Shown: positions 6,940-14,295, numbered from the stretch's first letter. The stretch is 15,891 bases of DNA from an uncultured Collinsella sp. (GCA_958419975.1 CATZIG010000025.1:1-15891), one strand, 5' to 3'. Translations and numbers: made by a program. Notes: generated by a model from the sequence alone, not told the origin.

Positions 6940-8367
6940 TTAGGCCTCCATCTCGGCGAGCTCCTCCTTGGAGAAGCCAGTGGCAAAGACGACGGCAGCG
7001 GCAATGACGAAGGAGATGGCCATACCGACGATAGCCCAGACGGTGTTCATCTGGCCACCCTGCAGGTAGTTGGTGAAGACCAGGAAGTTGGAGGCACCGC
7101 CGGCCAGGTAGTAGGTAACACCCATGAGGCCGGAGAACACAGCGCCGATGGCACCGCCGATGAACATACCGAGCATGGTGCGACGGAAGCGCATGAGGAT
7201 ACCGAAGAGCGCAGGCTCGGTGACGCCGCCGGCGATGGCGGAGATGACGTAACCCAGGGCAAGACCCTTCTCGTCGGGGTTCTTCATCTTGAGGAAGGCA
7301 CCGAAGGCGCAGCCCCAGACAGCGGCCATAGCGCAGTTGGTGGAAACGAAGACGAAGGGATCGTAGCCGGCGGCGATGATCTGAACCTGAGCGAGCAGGA
7401 TGACGGGCATGTGCATGCCGCAGACCACGAAGAGCTGCCAGAAGGCGCCGAGGATGGCCATGACGATCAGAATGCCGATGCCGCCAAGGTCAGCAAGGCC
7501 AAAGAGGGCGTTGGCGATGAGGCTGCCGATCTCGTTGCCGATCGAGGCAAGGACGATGAAGGCGATGGGGATGGTGACGATCATGGTGCAGAACGGCGTG
7601 AAGACCGTGGACAGCACGTCGGGCATGACCTTCTTAAAGAACTTCTCGACAAAGTACAGGACGGGCACCGAGAGGATGATCGGCAGGACGGACTGCTGGT
7701 AGTTGGCAGCGGCGATCTGGATACCGTAGACGGAGATGATTCCGCCACCCTCCTGAGTCGCGACACTCACGACGGACGGAGCCCTGAGAGCGCCGCCGAG
7801 GAGCATGCCCAGAACCGGAGAGGCGCCGAGCTTCTTAGCAGCGGCATAGCCCAGGTAGATGGGGATAAAGGTAAACGTGGCCTCGTACAGGGTGGTGTAG
7901 AGGAACGTGTAGGTCGGATCGGTATCGGAGAGAACGCCGAGCATGGTGGGGCCGAGGACCGCGGCGATGGTGCGGAACAGACCGCCGGCCATAAGCAGCG
8001 GAATCAGCTGGGTCATGGAACCCGACAGGTAGTCGAGGATGATGTTGGGCAGGTTCTTGAGCTCGAACTTCTCTTTAGGAGCGTCGAGGTTCTCGTCGAC
8101 CGCGGCACCCTGCTTGACGCCGGACATGGCGACGAACTCGGCGAGTACCTTGGGCACGTTCTGGCCGATGATGACCTGGAGCTGGCTGCCGGCGAACTGG
8201 CAGCCCAGAACACCCTTGACCTTCTTGATCTTCTCCACGTCGGCCTTGTTGTTGTCCTTGAGCGTCAGACGCAGGCGCGTCATGCAGTTGGTGGCGACGG
8301 TGACATTTTCCGCACCGCCCACGAGCTCGAGGACATCGGTGGCAATCTGCTTGTTATCTACTGCCAT
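6940..8367 (-). CDS. PTS system EIIBC permease, glucose/beta-glucoside superfamily
   Basis: This 475-residue membrane protein imports a sugar and phosphorylates it with phosphate from phosphoenolpyruvate. The EIIB domain (about 1-85) has the phospho-acceptor Cys28 in NCMTRLRL and the conserved tail VKGVLG...QVIIG. A charged linker leads to an EIIC domain with about ten hydrophobic segments and the superfamily motif GGVTEPALFGI. There is no EIIA domain, so a separate Glc-type EIIA must serve it. Sugar specificity cannot be read from sequence: beta-glucoside, sucrose, trehalose and MurNAc permeases share this architecture. Where many relatives have GGALxHP, this protein has GGALRAP (Arg195). 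The ATG at 8367 is used because GGAGGGG lies 5 bases upstream; an in-frame ATG at 8382 lacks such a site. It is divergently transcribed from the esterase. Confidence 0.9.
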   Translation of the reverse strand: MAVDNKQIATDVLELVGGAENVTVATNCMTRLRLTLKDNNKADVEKIKKVKGVLGCQFAGSQLQVIIGQNVPKVLAEFVAMSGVKQGAAVDENLDAPKEKFELKNLPNIILDYLSGSMTQLIPLLMAGGLFRTIAAVLGPTMLGVLSDTDPTYTFLYTTLYEATFTFIPIYLGYAAAKKLGASPVLGMLLGGALRAPSVVSVATQEGGGIISVYGIQIAAANYQQSVLPIILSVPVLYFVEKFFKKVMPDVLSTVFTPFCTMIVTIPIAFIVLASIGNEIGSLIANALFGLADLGGIGILIVMAILGAFWQLFVVCGMHMPVILLAQVQIIAAGYDPFVFVSTNCAMAAVWGCAFGAFLKMKNPDEKGLALGYVISAIAGGVTEPALFGILMRFRRTMLGMFIGGAIGAVFSGLMGVTYYLAGGASNFLVFTNYLQGGQMNTVWAIVGMAISFVIAAAVVFATGFSKEELAEMEA

Positions 8368-8473
8368 GGGACCCCTCCCCATATCATCGTGTGCCTAATC
8401 GCTTGGGCGCAGGCACGCCTTTGGCCCGGTGACTATAACCCCTTACGGTTACCGAACCCTTGGATACGCCGTC

Positions 8474-8515
8474 GTAAACAATCTGTTTACTGAACGTTTA
8501 CAGCGCTTAGTTTAC
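8474..8515. promoter_or_regulatory. GTTTAC operator cluster, permease side
   Basis: GTAAACA-ATC-TGTTTAC (8474-8490) is a perfect 17-base palindrome. It is followed by two further GTTTAC words at 8496-8501 and 8510-8515. The cluster lies about 105-150 bases upstream of the permease start and probably binds a repressor of the LacI or a similar helix-turn-helix type. The regulator is not encoded in this window. Confidence 0.5.
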
Positions 8516-8557
8516 ACGCAGCGTTGAATTTGTGGCAGTTTTGCCGTTTGCAGTCCG

Positions 8558-8585
8558 GTGAACGGTAGAAAATCGGGGGTGAACG
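8558..8585. promoter_or_regulatory. Tandem GTGAACG direct repeat
   Basis: GTGAACG occurs at 8558-8564 and 8579-8585. The copies are 21 bases apart start to start, which is two helical turns. Same-face direct repeats are typical activator or response-regulator sites. The protein partner is unknown. Confidence 0.3.
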
Positions 8586-8591
8586 TAATTG

Positions 8592-8605
8592 AATGCCAAG
8601 GCATT
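8592..8605. promoter_or_regulatory. Palindrome AATGCCAAGGCATT
   Basis: This is a perfect 14-base palindrome just downstream of the GTGAACG pair in the divergent control region. It is probably a protein-binding site. A second imperfect palindrome (GCCGTTTATTTATAAATGGC, 8615-8634) lies beside it. Confidence 0.3.
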
Positions 8606-8674
8606 ACATATAGTGCCGTTTATTTATAAATGGCCGTCTACGTGGGATTTTATATAATCTGTCACCCAAATTCC

Positions 8675-8692
8675 TTGTTGACTCATCAACAA
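8675..8692. promoter_or_regulatory. Inverted repeat TTGTTGA-CTCA-TCAACAA
   Basis: Perfect 7-base arms surround a 4-base centre. The left arm overlaps TTGACT (8678-8683), a possible -35 box, with TAGATA 18 bases further on as a weak -10 box for rightward transcription. It may be another operator. Confidence 0.35.
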
Positions 8693-8788
8693 AAGCCCTG
8701 CTAGATAGTAGTAAGCGAGTGTTTAGTAGTTCATTGAGTGTTTGATTTGACCGTTTACCGAGTTCATCTGCTTATTCTCTAATTCTGC

Positions 8789-8818
8789 TTTACACTAAAC
8801 ATGTTTAGATTGTATTGC
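8789..8818 (+). promoter_or_regulatory. Candidate esterase promoter with embedded operator
   Basis: TTTACA (8789-8794) and TATTGC (8813-8818) could be -35 and -10 boxes 18 bases apart. The spacer holds the perfect 14-base palindrome CTAAACATGTTTAG (8795-8808), an ideal place for a repressor. A further GTTTAG follows at 8826-8831, and one precedes at 8721-8726. Confidence 0.45.
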
Positions 8819-8857
8819 CGCGATTGTTTAGTATTTGCGGCACAAAGGAGGCAGCTC

Positions 8858-10195
8858 ATGGAACTCAAATCGTGTACCTACGCAACCGTCACCACCTTGG
8901 GCGACTTTGGCCCCTGGATCAGCAAAGTCGTTCTCGACCTACCCTGCACCGTGCGCGCCAACGATGTCGATGCGAACGCTTTCCATATATATGTAGAGCG
9001 TCACGAGCGCACGGGCGAGGTCCTGATGCGCAAGGAGCACGGCGCCGACCATGCCGCGCCCTCCGTGGGTTACATCGACGTTCTCGCCGCGTATCCGTGT
9101 GACGAGAACGGCCGCAAGCTCGCCGTGGGCACCCATGTGGCACTCGAGGTTGCCGAGCAGCGCCTGACCAAAAAGATCGAAGGCAGCGTCCTGGGCTCGC
9201 GCATGCTCGATGACCAGCTGCGCATCACGCAGCTCGCAGCTCTTCCCGGCAACGACGGCGACGACCCCACCTGCGGCCTGGTCTTCGATACCTGTCGCGG
9301 CGACATCTGCCCCGCGCTCAAGGGCTGGAGCAATGCCGTACAAAAGACCGCCGTTGATGGCATCGCGCTCGAGTACGGCTTCTTTGAGCCCAGCTTTAAG
9401 GCAGAGGACTCGGCCTGCTTCAATCCCTTTGCGCCTGAGGACACGGTCGTGCCCCAAAAGGCCCCGCTCGTGGTGTACCTGCACGGCGCCGGCGAAGGCA
9501 AGGGCTCCACGCAGGGCGAGGGCCCCGCGCGCGCCTATATCGGCAACCGCGTGACTGCCCTCTCGCAGCGCCAGATCCAGCGCTACTTTGGCGGCTTTGC
9601 CTGGGTGCTCGTGCCGCAGTCGCCCACGTTTTGGATGGATAACGGCGCCGAACAGCTCGGTCACTCCAACCAGAGCATCTACTCCCCCGTGCTCAAGGCA
9701 CTCATCGACGAGTTTGTCGCCGAGCACGCCGACCGAATCGACACCGACCGCATCGTGGTCGCCGGCCTTTCCAACGGCGGCTTTATGACCCTGCGCCTGT
9801 GCGCCGACTACCCCGATTTCTTCGCGGCAGGCCTTCCCTGCTGTGCCCCCTGGTACAACGCCACCGACGAGGACGTAGCTGCGCTCGCCAAGACGCCGCT
9901 GTGGTTTACGCACTCCAAGGGCGACGAGCTCGTGTCTCCGCAACAGACCGTGCTGCCGCTCACGGCGCGCCTGCGTGACGCCGGAGCCAACGTGCACCTC
10001 ACCTACTTTAGCCATGTCGAGGACCTGACCGGCGTGTATCGCGAGGCCGACGGCTCGCCTAAGAAGACGTTCAACCACGGCGTGTGGATCCACCAATTCA
10101 ACGACCTGTGTTATCAAGACTTCGACGGGGGCAACGTACTCATCGACGGCGAGCCGGTGGGCTGCTGGGAGTGGTCGGCCAGAGTTTCGAGGTAG
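8858..10195 (+). CDS. Cytoplasmic serine esterase/peptidase of the alpha/beta-hydrolase fold with N-terminal beta-sandwich
   Basis: The enzyme probably removes acyl groups from a carbohydrate or cleaves a small ester. Of its 445 residues, about the first 120 are rich in beta-strand sequence, as in the Ig-like domain found before such esterases. The hydrolase part begins at VVYLHGAGEGKG (oxyanion region). It continues with the nucleophile elbow GLSNGG (Ser305), HSKGDE with Asp356, and FNHGVWIHQ with His407 or His411, giving a full catalytic triad. The layout resembles the prolyl-oligopeptidase-like/feruloyl-esterase group. No signal peptide is seen, so it should be intracellular. The start ATG at 8858 follows AGGAGG by 6 bases; an ATG at 8801 lies inside the operator palindrome and lacks a ribosome binding site. 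It diverges from the PTS permease gene, suggesting joint regulation. Confidence 0.8.
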   Translation: MELKSCTYATVTTLGDFGPWISKVVLDLPCTVRANDVDANAFHIYVERHERTGEVLMRKEHGADHAAPSVGYIDVLAAYPCDENGRKLAVGTHVALEVAEQRLTKKIEGSVLGSRMLDDQLRITQLAALPGNDGDDPTCGLVFDTCRGDICPALKGWSNAVQKTAVDGIALEYGFFEPSFKAEDSACFNPFAPEDTVVPQKAPLVVYLHGAGEGKGSTQGEGPARAYIGNRVTALSQRQIQRYFGGFAWVLVPQSPTFWMDNGAEQLGHSNQSIYSPVLKALIDEFVAEHADRIDTDRIVVAGLSNGGFMTLRLCADYPDFFAAGLPCCAPWYNATDEDVAALAKTPLWFTHSKGDELVSPQQTVLPLTARLRDAGANVHLTYFSHVEDLTGVYREADGSPKKTFNHGVWIHQFNDLCYQDFDGGNVLIDGEPVGCWEWSARVSR

Positions 10196-10206
10196 CCATC
10201 CCATCG

Positions 10207-10333
10207 GGGGGCCCTGACCTTTAGTTTTGTAAACGTCCTCGCGCATGGGTCCCGCTTATCCTGCTCCTTCGGAGCATCGGATAAGTGGGACCCGCACTGC
10301 GGAATGTTTACAAAACTAAAGGTCAGGGCCCCC
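10207..10333. repeat. 127-bp near-perfect palindrome (fold-back/MITE-like or giant hairpin)
   Basis: The outer 28 bases (10207-10234) are perfectly complementary to 10306-10333. Further in, 10247-10261 pairs with 10279-10293 with one mismatch, and TGCTCC-TTC-GGAGCA (10262-10276) forms the tip. The two halves in between (10235-10246, 10294-10305) pair poorly. It begins 11 bases after the esterase stop codon and has no terminal T-run. It may be a non-autonomous mobile element or an unusually long transcript-ending hairpin. Confidence 0.75.
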
Positions 10334-10462
10334 TAAGTTAACGTTGTTCGAAACGCTGGCCGGCCGCTTCCGGCAGCACGCCGGGTCGATGGCGATGGGG
10401 GCGTGGGTCCCGTCTTGCCTTGCGCGTAACTGGCTGAATTGATTTTGATTGGAGCTGCTCCT

Positions 10463-11974
10463 ATGTCCCAAGAGTTAACTCGGGTGATTGTTACTACTGA
10501 TATGGAAGTCGACGATATGAACTCGCTCGTTCATTTGGCTCTGTATCTTAATGTGCTTGATGTTCAGGCTGTGGTGTATACGGCTTCGCAGTATCACTTT
10601 CTTGGCGATGGCGTCCATACGCTCGGCGAGGTGAATTCGCATTGGCGGACTAAGGGGCGTCGCTCTTACGAGTGGGCTGTTGTGCCTCATGAGCCCGATC
10701 CGCTGGCCGGGGAGCTTCGTGAGTATCGTCCGTTTCCCGAGCATTGGATCGAAAGTCTCTGGAGTAATGAGTATGCCCAGGCTTGGCCGCAGTTGCAGGC
10801 GAATGCGGACGCTGCCGGTGAGCCGCCGTTTCCCACGCCTGCCCAGATGATCGAGCGCACCTTTGTGGGAAATGTTGCTTTTGAGGGCGATGTGCGCGAG
10901 GAAACACCAGGTTCGCGGGTCATCGCCGACGCCATCATGGACGACGACCCGCGTACGTTATGGCTGCTCAGCTGGGGTGGCATGAACACCATCGTTCGCG
11001 CCCTTATGAGCATTGCCGAGCGTTATCGCGCCACGCCCGAATGGCCCGCCGTGCAGCAGCGGGTCTATCAGAAGGTGCGCGTGATGGGCGTTGCCGATGG
11101 CATAGGGCAGGACAACTCATGGCTCGACCATGGACGCGAGCTCTTTCCCGAACTCATCTTTTGGCGCGCGCCCTATATGTATGGCGGCTATGTCGACGCC
11201 AAGATGGCGCAGCCCGATTCGCTGCCGTTGTTTCAGGCTCCTTGGCCCGAGCAGAATCTCACGCAGGGCAACGGCCCCCTCATGGCGCGCTATATGCTCT
11301 ATGGCGATGGCAAGGTCTACGAAAACGAGCCCGAGCGCTTTCAGTTTGGCAAGCATGCCCGTCTGGATTGGGGTCTAGAAGGCGTGCCCGCGATGCAGTT
11401 TGAGCGCTGCGACTTTATGGGCGAAGGCGACAGCATGACCTATATTCCGCTGCTGCCGTTTGGCCTGCGCGGTATCGATGACCGCGGCTTCGACACACTG
11501 CTCGGCCGCATGTTCCTCGACGGTCACCCCGACTCGGACGCACCCACTGGTTTTGCCGCCTTGGGTACACCCGCGAGCAGCAACCTCAATCCTTACCTGC
11601 GCGCCTATCAGGAAGACTTCGCCGCCCGCGCGCAATGGTGTGCTCATGATCCGGCCATCTGCTCGCATCCGGCACGTGTTGTCGAGGCCACGGCCGACCG
11701 CAGTGCCACAGCAGGCGAGCGCGTCGCCCTTGCAGCGACCATCGTCGACCCCGACGGCAAGGGCTTTGATGCACATTGGGGTGTCGCCATGGACCCGTCG
11801 AGCTATGCAGGCGTGCAGGATCTTTCGGTGTGGCAGGAATGCACGGTGAGCACCACTTTTATCGTGCCCGCCGACGCGCAGCCCGGCGACCGCTTTGTGC
11901 TCACCCTCACCGTGCAGACGCGCACCGAGCGCCCCTGCAGCCGCTACGCCCAGGTCGCCGTGACCGTGGCGTAG
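10463..11974 (+). CDS. DUF1593 / Sde182-like nucleoside-hydrolase-related protein
   Basis: The N-terminal part resembles nucleoside hydrolases: TTDMEVDDMNS (11-21) matches the aspartate-rich metal-binding start of that fold, and VMGVADGIGQDN and WLDHGREL follow further on. The family is DUF1593, whose best known member is the cellulose-binding Sde182 protein of Saccharophagus. The last 90 residues (from about VVEATADRSA) form an Ig-like beta-domain ending TQVAVT-like as YAQVAVTVA. The product has 503 residues and no signal peptide, which is unusual for a family often found outside the cell. The ATG at 10463 is preferred; GGAG lies 8 bases before it but can fold with CTCC into a small hairpin. 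The first third uses more T-ending codons than the rest. The exact substrate is unknown; a role in the neighbouring glycoside locus is inferred. Confidence 0.75.
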   Translation: MSQELTRVIVTTDMEVDDMNSLVHLALYLNVLDVQAVVYTASQYHFLGDGVHTLGEVNSHWRTKGRRSYEWAVVPHEPDPLAGELREYRPFPEHWIESLWSNEYAQAWPQLQANADAAGEPPFPTPAQMIERTFVGNVAFEGDVREETPGSRVIADAIMDDDPRTLWLLSWGGMNTIVRALMSIAERYRATPEWPAVQQRVYQKVRVMGVADGIGQDNSWLDHGRELFPELIFWRAPYMYGGYVDAKMAQPDSLPLFQAPWPEQNLTQGNGPLMARYMLYGDGKVYENEPERFQFGKHARLDWGLEGVPAMQFERCDFMGEGDSMTYIPLLPFGLRGIDDRGFDTLLGRMFLDGHPDSDAPTGFAALGTPASSNLNPYLRAYQEDFAARAQWCAHDPAICSHPARVVEATADRSATAGERVALAATIVDPDGKGFDAHWGVAMDPSSYAGVQDLSVWQECTVSTTFIVPADAQPGDRFVLTLTVQTRTERPCSRYAQVAVTVA

Positions 11975-12017
11975 CAAGGACGGCACCCACATTCGGCAGC
12001 CGCCACATTCGGCATGG

Positions 12018-12061
12018 AGTCTCCCCAACTGCCACTCATTTAAGTACGTCCCCAATGAGTG
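12018..12061. repeat. REP-like hairpin element, copy 2
   Basis: CACTCATT (12033-12040) and AATGAGTG (12054-12061) flank TAAGTACGTCCCC. The unit matches the copy at 5342-5371 except for two core bases. The similarity extends about a dozen bases to the left, GTCTCCCCAACTG here against GTCCCCAATGA there, so the repeated unit is longer than the hairpin alone. Confidence 0.7.
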
Positions 12062-12066
12062 TCCCC

Positions 12067-12105
12067 GGCGACTAGCCGTTTAAGAACGTCCCCAGCGACT
12101 AGTCG
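12067..12105. repeat. REP-like hairpin element, copy 3 with different arms
   Basis: CGACTAG (12069-12075) and CTAGTCG (12099-12105) are complementary arms around a core containing TTTAAGAACGTCCCC. The core matches copies 1 and 2, but the arms are unrelated. It lies 6 bases after copy 2. Confidence 0.6.
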
Positions 12106-12176
12106 AAAATGGGCCATGTGTCCCAGTTGTGGAGACTCGTTGAGCCGTCTGGGTATCGTGCAAGATTGTCTGCTCC

Positions 12177-12214
12177 CCCATCATCAAAAGTGACACACGC
12201 TACCTGTTGATGGG
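12177..12214 (+). promoter_or_regulatory. Hairpin overlapping the ribosome binding site of the zinc-ribbon operon
   Basis: CCCATCA (12177-12183) can pair with TGATGGG (12208-12214). The right arm overlaps the Shine-Dalgarno GGGAGG (12212-12217), so folding would reduce translation of the first gene. Confidence 0.35.
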
Positions 12215-12222
12215 AGGCAGCC

Positions 12223-12960
12223 ATGGGCTTCTTTGACAAGATGTTCGAGAAGAAAGAGTGCGCGATTTGCGGTACCGAGCTGGGACTTTTGGGAAAGACC
12301 AAAATCAACGAAGGCTACCTGTGCAAAGAGTGCGCCGGCAAGCTCTCCCCCTACTTTCACGGCTATCGCTCCAGCACCGCGGACGATATCCGCGAGCAAC
12401 TCGCCTACCGCGAGGCCAATGCCGAGCGCCTGGCCTCGTTCAACCCCACGCGCACGCTCTCTGCCGGGCGCACCAACATCATACTCGACGAAGACGCGGG
12501 CCTGCTGATCATTACCTCGCAGAGCCGCTGGCGCGACGCCAACCCCGACATCATCGAGTTCTCGCAGGTACTCGGCTGCGATATGAATATCGACGAGCAT
12601 CGCACCGAGATCTATCGCGAGACCAAAGACGGCGAGCGCGAGAGCTATAACCCGCCGCGCTACGACCTGGATTACGACTTCAATCTGACCATCCACGTCA
12701 ACACGCCGTACTTTACCCAGATCGATCTGCGCGTGAACGACTCCACCATCGAGCAGCGCGGTTCCATCGAATACCGCGAGGCCAAGCGCCAGGCAACCGA
12801 GGTCCGCGACGCGCTAGTGCAGCTGCGCCAGGAAACGCGCGACAGCGTCGTGGCCGCCAAGGCCCCCAAGACCGCGGTCACCTGTCCCTTCTGCGGTGCA
12901 ACCACCATTCCCGATGCCAGCGGGCGCTGCGAATACTGCGGCGGCGCCATCGGCGCATAG
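12223..12960 (+). CDS. DUF4428-like protein with N- and C-terminal zinc-binding motifs
   Basis: The 245-residue product has four cysteines at the N-terminus (C13, C16, C34, C37), as in the DUF4428 treble-clef-like motif, and a zinc ribbon at the C-terminus (C221, C224, C236, C239). Between them lies a beta-rich stretch (about 78-185) beginning NIILDEDAGLLIITSQSRW, which could form a PH-like or similar adaptor fold, then a short helical segment rich in Glu, Arg and Gln. No membrane segment or signal peptide is present. The ATG at 12223 follows GGGAGG by 5 bases. It is the first gene of an operon; the next begins 24 bases downstream. I infer a cytoplasmic adaptor that works with the membrane and SPFH proteins of the operon. 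Its biochemical activity is unknown. Confidence 0.7.
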   Translation: MGFFDKMFEKKECAICGTELGLLGKTKINEGYLCKECAGKLSPYFHGYRSSTADDIREQLAYREANAERLASFNPTRTLSAGRTNIILDEDAGLLIITSQSRWRDANPDIIEFSQVLGCDMNIDEHRTEIYRETKDGERESYNPPRYDLDYDFNLTIHVNTPYFTQIDLRVNDSTIEQRGSIEYREAKRQATEVRDALVQLRQETRDSVVAAKAPKTAVTCPFCGATTIPDASGRCEYCGGAIGA

Positions 12961-12984
12961 CCTGCGGCACGGAAAGGACCGATC

Positions 12985-14295
12985 ATGGCCTTCGAGAGTG
13001 TCAACTATCAGTGCCCCGCGTGTGGCGGCCCCCTTCACTTTGCCAGTGCCGAGCAAAAGCTCGTCTGCGACTACTGCGATTCGCGTTTTGAAGTCGAAGA
13101 AGTCGAGGCCCTCTATCGCGAGCGCCAGGACAAGGCCGATGCCGCAGCCGCGGTCCCCAAGCCTGCTGTCGACGATGCCGTGCAGGAGCTGGCTCAAAAC
13201 GCCGGCTACATCTGCTCGTCGTGCGGCGCCGAGCTCGTGTCCGACGGCACCGTCGCCGTCACCACCTGCCCGTACTGCGGCAACTCCGCCGTAGCGCCCG
13301 GTCAGCTTTCGGGCGACTTCTCACCCGACCTGGTGATCCCGTTTAAACTCGGGCGCGACGACGTCCTGGCCGCCCTTAAGGAACACTACAAGGGCAAGAT
13401 CTTGCTGCCCAAGAGCTTTGTCACCGGCAACCATATCGACGAAGTCCAAGGCGTTTACGTGCCGTTTTGGCTCTACGGCGCCCGCGTAGACGGCGAAGTG
13501 TGCTTTGATGCGACCAACGAGACCGTGACTGAGGAATCCGATCGCACCGTCACGACCACCGACCACTACGATGCCTACCGCAAGGGCAATATCTCGTTTG
13601 AGCGCGTACCCGTCGACGGATCGTCCAAGATGCCCGACGGCCACATGGACGCCATCGAGCCGTTTGACTACGACGCGCTGCGCCCGTTCTCGGTCGCGTA
13701 TATGCCCGGCTACATCGCCAACCGCTACGACGAGGATTGCGAGACCTGCAAGGCGCGCGCCGAGCGTCGTATGGAAGAAAGTACGATCTCGGCCCTGCGC
13801 AAGACCGTCGTCGACGAATATGACGATGCCACGGTCGAAAGCAAGCAGCTCGACTACACCTGGGAAGACAGCGACTACGCCCTGTTTCCCGTGTGGATGC
13901 TTTCCACCTCGTGGAACGGCAAGAGCTACCTGTTTGCCATGAACGGCCAGACCGGTCGCATGGTCGGCGAGCTCCCCTGCTCCAAGCCCAAGCTCGCCAT
14001 CGCCTCGGTGCTGTTCTTTGTGATCGGGTTTGTCCTCTCCCAGATTCTCTTTATGGGTGGGAATGCCTTCGATCCGGACTACCTCACTTTTGACGTCGAG
14101 GGCATCCTCATCAACATCGTCGCGCCGTTGATCATCGTGGTCATCGCAGACGTGCTGCTGGTGAGCCAGCTCAAGACGGCCAACGAGGCCACCCACGCCG
14201 ATTGCTACTGTGGCGAGCTCGACCTGACCGAGAAGCACGACGCCTTCAGCCACACCGAGACCACCGTTGTCATGAAGGACAACAAGAACGATTAG
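12985..14295 (+). CDS. TFIIB-type double zinc-ribbon membrane protein, YdjG-like
   Basis: The 436-residue product starts with two zinc ribbons: C10/C13/C28/C31 and C77/C80/C95/C98. A charged linker joins them. A central domain of about 230 residues has the family sequence VIPFKLGRDDVLAAL, followed by YVPFWLYGARVDGEV, and later LFPVWMLSTSWNGKSYLFAM. Two hydrophobic segments lie near 337-357 and 373-394, so the protein is anchored in the membrane with its ribbons in the cytoplasm. A short soluble tail includes CYCGELD. This architecture matches proteins annotated as TFIIB-type zinc ribbon-containing, including B. subtilis YdjG, which belongs to a PspA-linked envelope-stress operon. The start ATG follows GGAAAGGA by 7 bases. 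The gap to the SPFH gene is 48 bases without a terminator. Confidence 0.75.
   Translation: MAFESVNYQCPACGGPLHFASAEQKLVCDYCDSRFEVEEVEALYRERQDKADAAAAVPKPAVDDAVQELAQNAGYICSSCGAELVSDGTVAVTTCPYCGNSAVAPGQLSGDFSPDLVIPFKLGRDDVLAALKEHYKGKILLPKSFVTGNHIDEVQGVYVPFWLYGARVDGEVCFDATNETVTEESDRTVTTTDHYDAYRKGNISFERVPVDGSSKMPDGHMDAIEPFDYDALRPFSVAYMPGYIANRYDEDCETCKARAERRMEESTISALRKTVVDEYDDATVESKQLDYTWEDSDYALFPVWMLSTSWNGKSYLFAMNGQTGRMVGELPCSKPKLAIASVLFFVIGFVLSQILFMGGNAFDPDYLTFDVEGILINIVAPLIIVVIADVLLVSQLKTANEATHADCYCGELDLTEKHDAFSHTETTVVMKDNKND

Larger units (their letters stand above)
8368..8857. promoter_or_regulatory. Divergent regulatory region between permease and esterase genes
   Basis: These 490 bases carry no convincing gene and are richer in A+T than their surroundings. 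They contain several short palindromes (8474-8490, 8592-8605, 8615-8634, 8675-8692, 8795-8808), repeated GTTTAC/GTTTAG words on both promoter sides, a tandem GTGAACG pair, and TATATAA at 8651-8657. The permease leader could be over 100 bases long. Confidence 0.6.
11975..12222. other. Intergenic repeat-rich region before the zinc-ribbon operon
   Basis: No gene is seen. It contains a 12-base direct repeat CCACATTCGGCA (11987-11998 and 12003-12014), two REP-like hairpins, a weak promoter candidate (TTGAGC at 12140-12145 with AAGATT 16 bases later) and a hairpin partly covering the next ribosome binding site. Confidence 0.6.

Noticed and set aside
6934..8493. A 519-codon plus-strand open frame opposite the PTS permease
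   Set aside because: It is full of Asp, Glu, Gly and His, typical of the reverse strand of a membrane-protein gene in GC-rich DNA, and the permease on the other strand has clear motifs.
8368..8540. BglG/LicT-type ribonucleic antiterminator in the permease leader
   Set aside because: No RAT-like sequence followed by a terminator was recognised on the minus strand; the palindromes present look like DNA operators.
8801..8857. Upstream ATG start for the esterase
   Set aside because: This ATG is part of the operator palindrome and lacks a Shine-Dalgarno sequence; the ATG at 8858 has AGGAGG at ideal spacing.
11987..12014. Two copies of CCACATTCGGCA as a CRISPR or iteron start
   Set aside because: There are only two copies of 12 bases with a 4-base gap, without regular spacing or further units; it is probably a small tandem duplication.
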